Counted from the stretch's first letter, positions 11,683-23,235 are shown. The stretch is DNA of 64,000 nt from Notamacropus eugenii (GCF_028372415.1 NC_092879.1:93582741-93646740); one strand, 5' to 3'. Translations and numbers: made by a program. Notes: generated by a model not told the origin, from the letters alone.

Positions 11683-12454
11683 GTTCAAGTGACTGGTGAA
11701 TCATTCCAGAAATTATTTAAATGCCTGACTTCTCACCATACCCTGAGGGGGAACCACTTGGAAGGGATCTCCCCCCTCACCCCCTTTAGCCTGAGGAAGA
11801 CTTTGCAATCTTTGAAGAGACTGAAAGGACACAGACTCCAAGCCTTCCCATTGGTGTCCCAGCAGCATCTCCAAGGCAGCTGATGGCAGTACCCACTTTG
11901 GGAGCCAACTGGCACACCTGTATATGTCTAGGTATAGTCTTTGGTCTAGCAGAGTCTTTGTTTTGCATATTTTAGCAGTGGCTGCTAACTCACATTCCAG
12001 TGATTGCCAACGAGTTTTAAGGGGGCTTACGGAGAGCCACCAGGCCCTGTCAGGGAATGCGTGGGTGTTGACTAAAGGCAGCTCCAGAAACAGATGACAA
12101 TTTGAAGAAGGTGGAGACTGGGTGGGTACAGAGAGAAGGAAGGAGGGAACTTTTGTAGCAGCTGTTCAGCTCCTAACTCTTGGCAAAGAGCTAGTCCTAA
12201 TGATTTCCTTTGTCCCCTGTTATTGGTGACATGTTTATGGAACTGGGCTCTTTAGTTCCCAAGGAATTCATTTGCTCCCTCTATTGCTTGCTCTTGCCCT
12301 GAAATCTTCCCCACACCCACAGGAATTAAAAGGAACAACACAACAGAAGCCTGGTAAAATGAGGGAAGAGGTGAACTACTTTTCAAACAAAGATTCTATT
12401 TTCCCTGACACTCTCACCAAAACTAAAGACCCACCCTGTAATCACACTCCCCAC
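11683..12454. other. No recognised feature
   Basis: Short overlapping frames on both strands, none with a motif I can name. Confidence 0.5.
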
Positions 12455-12640
12455 TTATGTAGCCCTTTTCATCTCAAGATCTCAAAGTACTTTCAAGCTA
12501 TTACTTCATTAATCATCCCAATCTTCCTGTGAAGTATTAAGCATAAAGTATCATTATCCCATTTTATAGATTAGGAAAGAGACAGGGAAGGTAAGTGCTC
12601 AAATTACAGAGTGGAGGAGCTGCCTGAGAGCCCTGGCCTC
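12455..12640 (-). repeat. MIR-type SINE, antisense
   Basis: 'gtagcccttttcatctcaag', 'cccattttatagattaggaaa' and 'gtaagtgctcaaattacagag' follow the order of an antisense MIR with its 3' extension. Confidence 0.6.
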
Positions 12641-13264
12641 CCCTTCCCTCAGTCCAGGGCTTCTGCTGTGCCAGTGAATCTCCAAAGCGCCAAATGAACA
12701 GATTTTCTAACAATGTTAATGGCAAATGCGAAAAGGATGATGATGGCTGTAAAGAATAAATGAGTAGGCGGTACAGACTCTGAGGAACTTTCTACTAACT
12801 CTCACTATGACAAACAGAAACCTGTATCTCCAACATTGGGGTAACCCTCAAGGAGAGCAGTTAAGAGTAATTTTAGTCAGCTAGCCTTAAGTGACTTTTA
12901 GAAAGAGGTATTTACTAAGGTAGTAGAGTAAGAACAGTTAGTACAAAACATTTCCCACAAGTCCATTCAGAGACTGGGGGAAAGTGGGCTCATGCTTAGA
13001 GAGTACATGTTGCAGAGGGGTACTTTACAGTTCTAAAATCTTCTTCCCTTTCAAAGTTCACAAAGTTATTTTGTGATCAAGGTGGGGAGAGTCCATAAAG
13101 GCTCTTCTCCCCTTCCCATGAGCCAAATGAGCCCCTCTCAAGAGCTTGCCTGGAACTACTCCTACTACTGAACTACCTTGCTACTTGACCACTGGATTTT
13201 AAACTGGTCTACTACTTTATACTAACCCCACAGGACACAGATGAATCTCCTCAACCAATGCTAA
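12641..13264. other. No recognised feature
   Basis: No open frame of note and no repeat recognised. Confidence 0.5.
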
Positions 13265-13545
13265 TCTTTTTAAAATTTTTATTATTATTATTATTTATTT
13301 ATTTTTAGTTTTCAACATTCATTTCCACAAAATTTTGAGTTCCAAATTTTCTCCCTATCTCTCCCTTTTCCCCACTCCCTAATCTACTTCTGGCATTGAA
13401 ACATTTCATTTTTTCCAACAGTTTTTACTCCTTCCAAATTGATTAAGGACTTTTCTAATAATAAATGTTTATTCTTATCTTTTGTTTTGAAATAGCCTAA
13501 ATTTCCCCCTCTGTACCCACTTCTCCCAGGAGTAAGCACTTTTCA
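13265..13545 (-). mobile_element. L1 3'UTR and tail, antisense
   Basis: A T-rich run followed by 'gttttcaacattcatttcc' and 'ttgagttccaaattttctc' matches the L1 3'UTR seen again at 18.3 kb. Little or no ORF2 remains. Confidence 0.75.
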
Positions 13546-13649
13546 CTCCTCATCTAGTGTCTTTGATGGATTGGTCCAATAGAGGTGGCTCTCATCTGAG
13601 CCTTAGCAGAATGATAGATTCAATTGACCTCCACTCTTACCAGTATACT

Positions 13650-13870
13650 GGGGAGAACAGAGGACCACAGATTTAGAAATAGAGGAAACCTCAGTGAGAA
13701 TCTAGTCCTTGGGCTTATTACTGTATTCCTTTATTACCATATCCACAGGAATGAAAAAGAGGAAGTAAGGCCCAGAGAGGTTAAGTGATTTGCCAGAGAT
13801 CCCATGGGTTAGGATTTGAACCCAGGTCCTTTGGTTACAAATTCAACTCTCTTTCTATTGCACCACTCAG
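13650..13870 (-). repeat. MIR-type SINE, antisense
   Basis: 'ggcccagagaggttaagtg', 'ggatttgaacccaggtcct' and 'ctttctattgcaccac' give a good antisense MIR. Confidence 0.8.
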
Positions 13871-14319
13871 CAAGTTATGTGAAAATTCCAGTTTAGTAAA
13901 CCCAACCATATTCAAAAGCCAGGTTGTTCCAAAGATCTTAGTGCAGTTTTAAATTTGGTCTAAATGCAATTTTCATTTTTTTCCTTCTAAATCTAAAGCT
14001 TAAAAAAACCCACTAAGACTTTTGGGACACTTGTATACTAACAGAACTTAATATGTAAAACAATTTAAATTCTTTGCTAAAAGACAGACTGTGGTCGAAA
14101 ACTCATCTTCCGTAATCTGGTTTGCAAATCTAAATTCTCATCTATGAGGTAAACCCCAAACCATCTTGTATGGCTTGATGTTGTTGTAACCTGGGGTCCA
14201 GAACCCTGCCAAGACCCTTAGTTTGGAATGACTGGGTCTCTTCCTAGGACATGACTCCAGCAGGGTCAGATTTTATGCCCTAACCCTTGGAGTTATTTGT
14301 CTCAGAAACTTATTAAGCG
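13871..14319. other. No recognised feature
   Basis: AT-rich to about 14,150; nothing identified. Confidence 0.5.
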
Positions 14320-14430
14320 TAAGACCCTGGACAAGTCCTTTAACTTCTCTTGACCTGTCTCCTCCATGAAATTAAAGGGTTGGACTTGATGCCTCTAAGC
14401 TCTAGTCTAGCTCCATAGCAATGTTCATAT
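14320..14430 (+). repeat. MIR-type SINE fragment
   Basis: 'gaccctggacaagtccttta' to 'ttaaagggttggacttgatg' is a sense MIR core and 3' part. Confidence 0.7.
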
Positions 14431-14734
14431 AAGTCTAGATCCACTCTATGGATGCCTCCTCCTCCCCACATGCTGCTTTAGTTCCCTGGAGAAGCTTCTG
14501 ACTTGAGGTGCTACTCTTCCTGAGACATGATTGCCTCCTTGGATGGGAGTCATCCACACTCATGCTTTGCCTCACACGCACCTTGATTCACTTTCTGGAC
14601 TTCTCTTCACCTGCCACTCGTCCTTCAGGGACATCCTTCTCTCGCTTTCCTCACCCTAGTCAAGGCCATCCCCATAGAAGGGCTGCTTGGTTGGGCATAG
14701 GTCCCACTGTGTGGTTCAGCTTTCCTATATGTGT
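14431..14734. other. No confident feature
   Basis: Pyrimidine-rich; it may be decayed L2 sequence belonging to the 3' end that follows. The 107-codon frame at 14,508-14,831 runs into that 3' end, so it is not a gene. Confidence 0.4.
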
Positions 14735-14860
14735 TATTTTACTCCATTTGAATGTAAGCTCCTTGAGGGTAGGGATTGTGTTGTCTCCTTGTATTTGTAT
14801 CCCAACACTTAGCATAGTGCTGGGTAGGTAGGAAGGAGGCACTCAAGAAATGCTCCCTCT
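14735..14860 (+). mobile_element. L2 3' end
   Basis: 'gaatgtaagctccttgaggg' to 'cacttagcatagtgctgg' and a final 'aagaaatgctcc' is a sense L2 3' end. Confidence 0.85.
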
Positions 14861-15149
14861 GTCTACTTATCTCTCGATCTTTATGGAATCTTAAATATGG
14901 CATTGGTGGAGCTCATGTCTGGCTCTCCCCAAATGTGAGTAAAAGGGACCTGGCTCCTTATTTCAGGAAAGCCACAGCTGTGCTTCAGTTCTCTCCATCA
15001 TCTCTGACCATCTCCTCCAAAGCCTCACCAACCCCCTTGCCACTGGATGCCCACTTTTCCTTCTCCCTCCCCACCTCCACACTCTGGTTTTTCAATCCTG
15101 ATCAAATCAATTCTGTCCTTGTCCTTGAGTAGGATCTACTCATTGATGG

Positions 15150-15345
15150 TCCCACTCAACCCCCTTGTAGCCCTCCGAGGTCCATCCCTGACCACACAGC
15201 CTGGAAACATCTCTCAAATTGAATGGAAGCATCTTCAAGGTGGGGACTACCTTTGTTTTGGGATGTATATCTGCAGTGCCAGGAACACAGAAAGCACATA
15301 ATAAATGCTTTTTTCTTTCATTCATTCATTCATAAAACACTCAAG
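15150..15345 (+). mobile_element. L2 3' end with (ATTC)n tail
   Basis: 'gcatcttcaaggtggggac' and 'cagaaagcacataataaatgc' followed by repeated ATTC. This is a decayed L2 3'UTR. Confidence 0.7.
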
Positions 15346-16714
15346 GTAGCAACATGGGCACTGGAGAAGTTAGCCTTTATTCCTCTCCACTGAAAATGGG
15401 GAAACTGAACATGATTTACAGAAACTGACAAAAAGATACAGAAATCCTTCAAGTGCTCAGATAGTCCAGAATTCTTCATCAGAGGGGAACTAAACTTTGC
15501 CATTCTGAGTCTCTCCTTCCTATAGGGTCTTCTCCTGTCCCCTCCAAGATTCCTAATATGACCCTGGGGTTTAGACTTGTCCCTGAAGGTAAATACATTT
15601 TGGGATAGGTGAACAAGAGGCATCCCTTTCCGTTCAACCTTCGTTGTCGTGGTCACCCACTGTCGTGGCCAGGGGTAGAACTGTTGAGGTCTCCTGACTC
15701 CTTGGTGATATAACTTCAGTCCTTCAGCTCCAAGGCCTCTCTGGGCAATCCTTTTCTTTTTCTAAAAGATCTGATGCTCAAATCCTCAAGCTTAGGAATC
15801 TTAGATTCTGGGATTCTGCTGCTTGTGGAAACTCAAAATCCCCCCTTCTCCACGTTGGAGTCCTGGGAATGGAAACATTTATCTATGAACTTCCTGCTCA
15901 AGTCACATGGGTGGGCACACGTTTGCTTCTACCATATGCTTCTTTAGGAACTCTATCAATGCCTTGGGTTGGGAAAGTAAATGCTCAGGATCTCTCCTCT
16001 GGGCCTGAGTGGGCATGCACATACAGCTCCCATGTGTTCCTGCCCCAAGGAAGATATTACCAGTAGAGGGAGGAAGAAACTGTGAACAAGTAGGCATCTG
16101 GCACTCCTCCACCATCACTGTCACTCCCACCCCCCACCAGCAGATCTGCTCTGCTGAGCATTAGTCTGCCTTTGGAATAGGCAAATTCCTGGAAAAAAAT
16201 TCAGTTGAGGTCCTCTGGCAGACCACCACTGTAGACCACAGAATCCTCCTGAGTCCTAGCCAGCCAATCATCTTGGAGGCAGCTGGGAAGCAATCAGGAA
16301 TGCTGAGTGTCCTCTCAGCAAGGAATCACTGGGAATGCCCATGCTTTCCATGGGGAGATATCTTCAATAAATACTTATTCCTGGCAATCTCATCAAGCTG
16401 ATTGGGGAACTCACGAGACTGATCAAGGACTCCTCCTCATGTCAAGAGCAAGGGTTGAGAATGTAATATCTGATCATGCTCTTACTTAAAAGAAGATATC
16501 TCTATTAACTTGTCTGGATCTTTTAAAAAAATTAACTTTTTCTGTAAAGTCTCTCAAAGGGAAGTTTATTGCTATATATTTTTAATACTCTCACGTTCTG
16601 CTGTGCATATGTTTTTTTCTTATTTTATATTTAAGTTTTAATATTTAAGTTTATAATGTTTCTTTTTCTTTTCTTAGCTTGTTTTCAGGTTTAAAATTTA
16701 AATAGTGTTAAAAA
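15346..16714. other. No recognised feature
   Basis: Mixed sequence that becomes strongly AT-rich at 16,500-16,700. A 108-codon minus-strand frame (15,330-15,656) has no recognisable domain and may be chance. Confidence 0.5.
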
Positions 16715-16805
16715 TTTGAGGCCACCTTGGTAGATCTCAAGTAGAGTGCCCCAGGGATCTGTGCTTGGCCCAGTGCTGACTAATTTTTTTTATTAATAGC
16801 TTGAT
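16715..16805 (+). mobile_element. CR1/L3-type LINE, reverse-transcriptase remnant
   Basis: 'gagtgccccagggatctgtg...ggcccagtgctgac' decodes to the CR1-clade box VPQGSVLGP in broken form, followed by text like FINSL. Similar LINE sequence resumes at 17.02 kb after a MIR insertion. Confidence 0.7.
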
Positions 16806-16819
16806 TAATTATAAATGAA

Positions 16820-16970
16820 AATTGCTTTGGCCAACTCTGAAACTGAGATTCAAACCCATGTCTCTCCTGGTTCCACAGAAGTCCGGTGTTCTTTTCACTA
16901 CATTCACTACATTCACTTTTCACTACGTTTACCTCCATGCTTACAGCTAGTAGGGACATCAAGTGCATTG
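16820..16970 (-). repeat. MIR-type SINE inserted in the CR1/L3 LINE
   Basis: 'gaaactgagattcaaaccc' and 'ccggtgttcttttcactacattc' form an antisense MIR head. A short ACATTCACT duplication lies in its end. Confidence 0.6.
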
Positions 16971-17019
16971 AATGGCAGTGTATGGATTTAAAAAAAAAAG
17001 ATCTCTACAGCCTAGAACC

Positions 17020-17795
17020 CTGGGTTGAACCAAATAAAATGGGTTTAAATAGAGACAGATGAGAAGTCTTACCTTGGGGTTCAGAACATCACTCTCGCCC
17101 GCACAAGACGGGAGAGGTGGGGCTAGATAGCGGTTCATCTGAAGCAGACATCTGCCTATTTCAGTGGCCTGACCGCTCTGTGTTAGACAGTAGTAGCATA
17201 GCAGCCCAGAAGACTTGGGGGACCGTAGACTACCTAAGCAGAAGTATAACCTTCAGGAAGAAAGCTACAATAGCCTCATGTTGTACATGTTGTGTTCATA
17301 ACTAAGAACCACATTTTAGGAAGGACATGGATAATCTGGACATTGTCCAGAGAGGGGAGGCCAGAATGGGGAAAGTTCTCTAGTCCATAACATACAAGGA
17401 CCAGTTGAAAGCGCTGGGGATGTCTCCTTTGGAGAAGAGAAGACAGAATAACTGTTTTAATTCCATCCCTCTTAGATGGAAGAACTATTGAACTTCTCCT
17501 TTTGCTCAGGGAAGGCCGAAGGAAGAGGTAGGGGAGGAATTTGCAGAGACAAATTCAGGCTACTTATGAAGAAATGCTTCCTCCATCTATGGTAACTAAA
17601 ATTGGATTCCGAAACATGGTTACTATCCCCCAAGAGGAATGGGCTGCCTTAAGTCCCTTACTGGAAGTCTTCAGGCAAGGACTAGATGACCACTTGTAGG
17701 GGATGTAGAGGGGCTGTTTGGTCAGGCATAGGTCACACTGTGTGGTTGCTGAGAACCCTTCTAACTTAGAGATTTTGTGATGCTGCAAAATGATC
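17020..17795 (+). mobile_element. CR1/L3-type LINE, C-terminal and 3'UTR part
   Basis: Ordered matches to the L3 3' region: 'gcggttcatctgaagcaga', 'ccacattttaggaaggacat', 'ggagaagagaagacagaat', 'agaggaatgggctgcctta', 'gactagatgaccacttg', and a final 'agattttgtgatgctgc'. The final ATTCTGTGAT-like repeat is the CR1-clade 3' end. Frames are broken throughout. Confidence 0.85.
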
Positions 17796-17849
17796 AAAAT
17801 GGGGCTTTTGTAGTTGCCAGCTGTGTGTAGGAGAAGTACAAGCAAACAT

Positions 17850-17965
17850 ACATGAATGAATGGATGGACTGAAAAACCCTTTATTAAATGCCTACTATGT
17901 GCCAGGCACCGTGCCCAGTGCTGGAGGTACGAATGTAAAAAGGAAGACAGGCCTTAGCTTGGTGC
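17850..17965 (-). repeat. L2 3' end, antisense
   Basis: 'tttattaaatgcctactatg' and 'gccaggcaccgtgcccagtg' is the complement of the L2 3' terminus. Confidence 0.85.
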
Positions 17966-17999
17966 CTCACTCCCAACCTCCCCCTCTCCCATGATCACA

Positions 18000-18122
18000 A
18001 CAAAGCCAATATTTCTTTAGGGCTTTAAGATTTACAAAGTGCTTTTTGTAATACTCTCAAAGGCTCTAGCTGGGCTTGTACCATTTTAGAGATGAGGAAA
18101 CTGAGGCTCTGCAAGTTTGTGT
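18000..18122 (-). repeat. MIR-type SINE 3' part, antisense
   Basis: 'gggctttaagatttacaaag' to 'gagatgaggaaactgaggc' matches the antisense MIR 3' extension. Confidence 0.75.
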
Positions 18123-18124
18123 CT

Positions 18125-18266
18125 TGCCCTTTGTCATCAGTCAGTCAATCAAACACTCACTCACTCAGTCAGTCAACAAACCTTAATTCAGTTCTTACAG
18201 TGTACCAGGCACCTTGCTGTGGCTCTTGGGGGAATACAAAGAAATAGTCACACTAGACCTTATTCT
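18125..18266 (-). mobile_element. L2 3' end, antisense, left of the L1 insertion
   Basis: 'cagtgtaccaggcaccttgc' is the antisense L2 3' end after a CAGT/CACT-rich tail. It ends at 'agaccttattct' (18,255-18,266), which recurs after the L1. Confidence 0.85.
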
Positions 18267-19208
18267 TTCTTTTCAAAATCTATTCAGTTATTTAGTTTAA
18301 GTTTTCAATATTCACTTTTAGAAGATTTTGAGTTCTAAATTTCCCCTCTCTCTCCTCCCTGCAGATGGCATGCAACCTGATATAGGCTATGCATGTACAG
18401 TCATATTAAACATATTTCCACATTAGTAATGTTGTGAAAGAAGAGTCAGAATAAAAGGGAAAAAAAACCATGAGAAAGAAAAAAAATAGTCTGCTTCAAT
18501 CTGCATTCTGACTCCACGGTTCTTTCTCTGGATGTGGATGGCATTTTCCATCATAGGCCTTTTGGAGTTGTCTTAGATCCTTGCATTGCTGGAAGAGCTA
18601 CATCTATCAAAGTTGGCCATCGCACAATGTTGCTATTGCTGTATACAATATTCTCCTGGTTCTGCTCATTTCACTCAGCATCAGTTCATGTGTTTCCAGG
18701 TTTTTCTGAAATCTGCCTGCTCATCATTTATTATGGAACAACAGTATTTCATTACATTCATATATCACAGCTTGTTCAGCCATTCCCTAATTGATGGGTG
18801 TTCTCTCACTTCCCAGTTCTTTGCTACCACAAAAAGAGCTGCTACAAATATTTTTGTACGTGTGGATCCTTTTCCCTTTACTATGCTCTCTTTGGGATAC
18901 AGACCTAGAAGTGGTATTGCTGGATCAAAGGGTATGCACAGTCTTATAGCCCTTTGGGCATAGTTCTAAATTGCTCTCCAGAATGGCTGGATCAATTCAC
19001 AACTCCACCAACAATGCATTAGTGTTCCAATTTTCCCACATCTTCTCCAACATTTATCATTTTCCTGTTCTGTCATGTTAACCAATCTGATAGGTGTGGT
19101 GTGGTACCTCAGAGTTGTTTTAATCTGCATTTCTCTACTCAATAGTGATTTGGAGCATTTTGTCATGAGACTATAGATAGCTTTAATTTCTTCATTTGAA
19201 AATTGACC
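18267..19208 (-). mobile_element. L1 LINE 3' fragment nested in L2
   Basis: The minus strand encodes L1 ORF2 C-terminal text near 18,970-19,170: MQIKTTLRYHTTPIRLVN, then CWRRCGKIGTLMHCWWSCEL. Toward 18.3 kb it runs into the 3'UTR ('gttttcaatattcactttt'). It is 5'-truncated, as usual for L1. The + strand frames here (for example 18,586-18,963) are antisense noise. Confidence 0.93.
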
Positions 19209-19640
19209 AGGCCTTATTCTCTAAGCATTTCTATTCCAAGGGGGAGACAGTATATAGAAAAGAATACATGTGATAGAAATGAGCCAGAAAAGGCCTGCCA
19301 TTAGTAGCTAGGGGAACCAGGAAAGGCCTCCTAGAGAACAGGCCACCTGAGCTGAGGCTTAAAAGAAGCCAGAGATTCAAAGAGTTAGAGTGTGGGAGGG
19401 AAGGCATTCCAGGCCTGGAGAACATCTCGTGCAAAGATATGGAGACAGGAGAGTTGTGTCCCGGAAACAGCAAACAGGCCATGATGCTGGATTAGAATGT
19501 TGGAAAGGTCAGAAGAGACTGGTTGTGGAGAGCCTTCAATGCCAACAAAAAGGATTTTGTATTTGGTCCTGGATTAAATTGGGAGCCAGTACAGTTTATG
19601 GAGTAGGGCAATGACACAGTCTGGTCATGGTTTAGGGAAA
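19209..19640 (-). mobile_element. L2 LINE, antisense, right of the L1 insertion
   Basis: Opens with the duplicated target 'aggccttattct', then 'caagggggagacagtatat', 'ggaaggcattccaggcctgg', 'ttttgtatttggtcctgg' and 'gggagccagtacagtttatgg'. This is the standard antisense L2 order continuing from 18,266. Confidence 0.88.
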
Positions 19641-19725
19641 ACTCACTTTGTAGCTGGGATGCCAACTGAGATCTCCCCTGACTCCAAGTCTAGTGCTCTT
19701 TCCATGCCACAATGCACTTGGCCTC
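19641..19725 (-). repeat. MIR-type SINE end, antisense
   Basis: 'ctgactccaagtctagtgctc' and 'ccatgccacaatgcac' match an antisense MIR head. Confidence 0.6.
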
Positions 19726-19879
19726 TGCTGTTGTTATTATAAGTAGGGACCCTCCAGAATGATGAAGTAGTGACATATTGGGCAATGTGCCAGTCAAAAC
19801 AGACACTCATTTGATGGCTCTTATTACAATTACACATTTACTAAGTGTTTACTACGTTAGATATTAGTCAATTTCAACT

Positions 19880-20100
19880 GCTCCCGATTCCTTTTGCCCC
19901 TGATTCCTTCCATACCTTATTTTAGGGTCACAGGACCTTCAAGGACATCTATTCCTACCCCCTCATCTTACAGAAGAGGAACTCAAAGCTCAGAAATCAG
20001 AAATGACTTGTCCAGGATCACACAAATAGAAAGCAGCAGAGCTTACACAAATCATAAGAGGCAGAGCCCACTAGATTGCCCAACCCCAAATCCACAACTG
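19880..20100 (-). repeat. MIR-type SINE, antisense
   Basis: 'catcttacagaagaggaac', 'acttgtccaggatcacacaa' and 'gcccactagattgccc' follow antisense MIR order. Confidence 0.7.
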
Positions 20101-20184
20101 AAGAGATCTCAACATAAACAGTAGAAGAGGAAATACCCAACCCACCTGAACAATGAATAACTCAGAGATACAATAACCTACTTT

Positions 20185-20370
20185 GCAGCTGAGTTCAAAT
20201 CTGGCCTCAGCTGTGTGACCCTGAGCAAGGCACTTACCCCTGTTTGCCTCATCTGTAAAATGAACTGGAGAAGGAAATGGCAAACCACTGTAGGATCTTT
20301 GCCAAAAAAAATTCCACATGAGATCACAAAGAGTCAAACACGACTGAAACAACTGAACAACAATCCATTA
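20185..20370 (+). repeat. MIR-bodied SINE with RTE-type tail
   Basis: Sense copy: 'gttcaaatctggcctcagc', 'tgtgtgaccctgagcaagg', 'tttgcctcatctgtaaaatg', then the RTE-like tail 'gatcacaaagagtcaaaca' and 'cgactgaaacaactgaacaa'. The tail is the complement of the one at 4.87 kb and 34.3 kb and resembles the 3' end of the RTE/BovB fragment at 55.36 kb. Confidence 0.88.
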
Positions 20371-20419
20371 ATTGAAAAGTAGGGGATAGAAGTATAGAAG
20401 ATAGAGGGCTGGCCTTGGA

Positions 20420-20650
20420 GTCAAAAATAATAAGAATAGTTAGCAATTATATAGCACTTTGTGGTTTACAATATCATTCCATTTGATCCTCACAACAATC
20501 CTGGGATGGAGGTGCTATTACTACCCCCATTTTACAGAAGAGAAAACTGAGGCTAAGGGATGTTAGGTGATTTGTCTAAGAGTCACAGAGCCAGGAAATG
20601 TCTGAGGCTGGATTCAAACTCAGGTTTTCCTGATTCCATTCCATTACAGA
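20420..20650 (-). repeat. MIR-type SINE, near full length, antisense
   Basis: 'tatatagcactttgtggttta', 'gatcctcacaacaatcctgg', 'cccattttacagaagag' and 'ctggattcaaactcaggtt' form one of the best preserved MIR copies here. Confidence 0.88.
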
Positions 20651-21059
20651 AACAAGTGAATTTGGCGCTGGGGTATAGTTTTCTGGCTCCTGCTAAAAGT
20701 TATAGAAGAGGTACTTCTCTGTATCAGTGCCATGAATTTCCACACTGGGAGCTCCCTACAAGGATGAAATCAGAGGTCTGACCTGCCTATCTTCCATCCC
20801 TTCTGTCTCTTTCAAAAAAAACCCCAGACCAAAATCTATGAATTTACCTTTTCTGGTCTGTTGCCATCTGGATTTGCTCCTCACTTTTATTATCTTTGCT
20901 ATTACCTTCTATTTATTATAATTACTTTATCTGTTTATTGTTATGATCTTTGCTAGATTTCATTGTGGGTTTTTTTTCCCACTTCAACAGATGTTTTTAG
21001 ACCTTGGATATCATTTAGCGTTTTCCCTGGTTGTTTCATATCTTCTTTGCTTTTTTTCC
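20651..21059. other. No recognised feature
   Basis: T-rich after 20.8 kb; it could be decayed LINE, but nothing diagnostic is present. Confidence 0.45.
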
Positions 21060-21205
21060 CTTCCCCTCCCCCGCCCCAGCAGCCAGGGTTAAGTGACTTG
21101 CTCAGAGGCATACAGGTAGCAAGTGAGGCTGCATTTGAACTCAGGTCTCCTGATTCCAAGGTCGATGCTCTGTCCACCATGCCACCTAGCTGCCCCTCTT
21201 GTCTT
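21060..21205 (-). repeat. MIR-type SINE, antisense
   Basis: 'gggttaagtgacttgctca', 'gcatttgaactcaggtctcc' and 'tccaccatgccacctagctgc' form a well-preserved antisense head. Confidence 0.88.
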
Positions 21206-21844
21206 TTTTAAAAGCAGCCTTAGTGTCCTCCTTTAACTTCTTTAACATGTTCCTTACTCGATTCAATCTTGTCATTGGTACATTTTTCCATCCTGTTCAC
21301 TGATGCTTCAATGTAGGCTTTTGGAGGAATGTTATCCCATAAGTCGTTTGCTTTGCAGAAGTTCTTTATGGATTTGCAGTTTCTTTGCTCATTTTGTTTT
21401 CTAGGAAGGGAGTGGAGAGGAGGTTATATGCTCTGTGTGATGGAGGGGATAGGAAGCCAGAGAATGGAGAAGGGGGCAGAGTTTTCTAGAGAGTGGCAAT
21501 GGGAGGGTGCTAGAGGGACTCAGTATGGGAATCTCACCCTAACTTGTCCATCGTAGCTCTGGGCTGTCCCTTGGGAAGCTCCCTCTTCTGTTGCTGGCTG
21601 ACAGAGTGGACTGCTGATTAGCAGGGAGCCCCAGTGACTTTCATCACCTAGCTGAAGGCTGATTTTGTGGGAAAACTTGCCCCGAGGAGGATGTATTGAT
21701 CTGAGGTTATGATGTCATACTTAAGGTAACCCCAGTTCTGTGATCCTTCCAATTCTATAGGGAAGGTAATACATTCTTTCCCAGAGGACTGACTTCCCAA
21801 CTCTCTAAGGGCTCTCAGGTCATTTGAGTCAGTTTTTAGTTTGG
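21206..21844. other. No recognised feature
   Basis: T-rich and then G-rich; no named gene or repeat seen. Confidence 0.45.
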
Positions 21845-22202
21845 CCCATCAGGTGTTGGGTCTAATATAAATCGAGCTTGTGGAAACAGAGAACCTGTGT
21901 ACTGCATGGGTTGCAGAAACATGAGAGAGGGAGGAAAGAGATAGGGTTGATAAGGAAATTTGGGAGTCCTCCACAGTGGAATGATAGCTGAAGACATGAG
22001 AGCAGATGAGAGCCCCACCCCCCAGAGAAAGAGTGTAGAGAGAGAAAAGTAGGGGAGGACAGATTGGGGGAGCCCAGCTCGTTAGGGGAGAGGAAGAAGG
22101 CACAGAAAAGGAGATGGAAGGAGTAATCAGCAAGTAGAGGAGCCAGTCAATTGTAGTGTCATGAACAAAGGAAAGGAGAATTTCAAGGGGAGAGGTGATA
22201 AA
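21845..22202 (-). mobile_element. L2 LINE reverse-transcriptase remnant, antisense
   Basis: A minus-strand frame reads PLLFSLYTLSLG, then FSYHSTVEDSQISLS. It aligns with the L2 boxes GPLLFSLYTLPLG and a YADDTQ-type catalytic motif. The catalytic box is ruined: the YADD position now reads as T-V-E-D. Confidence 0.82.
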
Positions 22203-22320
22203 TGCAAAAGCACTTATGAGGTGCTTATTATGTGCCAAGTACTGGGATTCCAACCGGCAAAGTGAGCAGCTCATTGTTCTTCAAGAGAGAAGACAGAGGA
22301 AAGTGCATTCAATTGGGGTC
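22203..22320 (-). repeat. L2 3' end, antisense
   Basis: 'cacttatgaggtgcttattatg' and 'gccaagtactgggattcc' mark the antisense 3' end of a second L2, or of the same L2 after a deletion. Confidence 0.7.
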
Positions 22321-22387
22321 TTAAGAAGTCGATGGTGACTTTCACTAGAGGTGAGGGCAGAGGCCAGCTTGCAGGATGTTAAGAAGT

Positions 22388-22582
22388 GAGGCAGGGATGG
22401 GAGCCCCAGATCCTAGATTTAGAAGCAGAAGTGATCTTGGGGGTAATCTAATCCCTCCTCCTCACTTGGCAGAGATGCAGGCATGAGAGGCTTAGGGAGA
22501 TTTAAGTGATTTTCTCAAGGTCAGAGGCAAGATTTGTACCCAGGTCCTCTGGTTTTAGATTGAGCGATCTTCCTACTACTGA
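22388..22582 (-). repeat. MIR-type SINE, antisense (copy 1 of a similar pair)
   Basis: 'gatcttgggggtaatctaatc', 'gatttaagtgattttctcaag' and 'gtacccaggtcctctgg'. The copy at 23,476 shares its opening words. Confidence 0.7.
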
Positions 22583-23235
22583 TGGAGCTTGTGTCAGGTG
22601 CAGTTAACATTCAGGCTGGGCACCAGTGGCATGATGCCCAGGGTCTAGTTTTAGAAAGGGTCATCCTAGCTTGGGTGCTTCCAGTCATCAGGGTGTCTTT
22701 CTGTGGTTCTTTAAGTTTCCTGTGACAGTCAGCTCCATATATCTTTTAGACCTTAACCATGTAGAAATTTCTCCATCCTGGCTGCTTGCCTGACTTGTCT
22801 AGACTAGTTTGTGTTGGTTGCACAGGAAGACAGTGATCTCCTTTTTTCGAGATTCTCTACCACCGTGTAAGTGGTGCTCCAGACACCCTACGTGTCTTCA
22901 GTAAATGTCAGTTCATTTCCATGATGGCCCGGGTGACTGCACCCCATTAATGCAGTTGACCGGAGGGAGAGATCAAGGTGCTGCAACACGTTTCAATTTG
23001 TGCTTTAACTGGTATTAATTCAGTTCCAACCTCTGGTTTCCCTGATATCAGACACACAGCAGGCACAAAATGTTGACTGATTATGCCTGAGCAACATGCT
23101 AGGTGTTTACTCTGTAGCATAGAAAGTGTCTGATGAGTAACTAAGTGAAACTTTGCTTCTAAATTTTCACTGTTTTGCTTGTGTTTGCAAATTGTGGTTC
23201 CAGGTTGAAATACAAATAGACCTAGGAAATTATTT
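22583..23235. other. No recognised feature
   Basis: No frame or repeat identified; composition is ordinary. Confidence 0.5.

Noticed and set aside
18534..18963. + strand frames of 86 and 125 codons
   Set aside because: They are antisense to L1 ORF2 and its 3'UTR.
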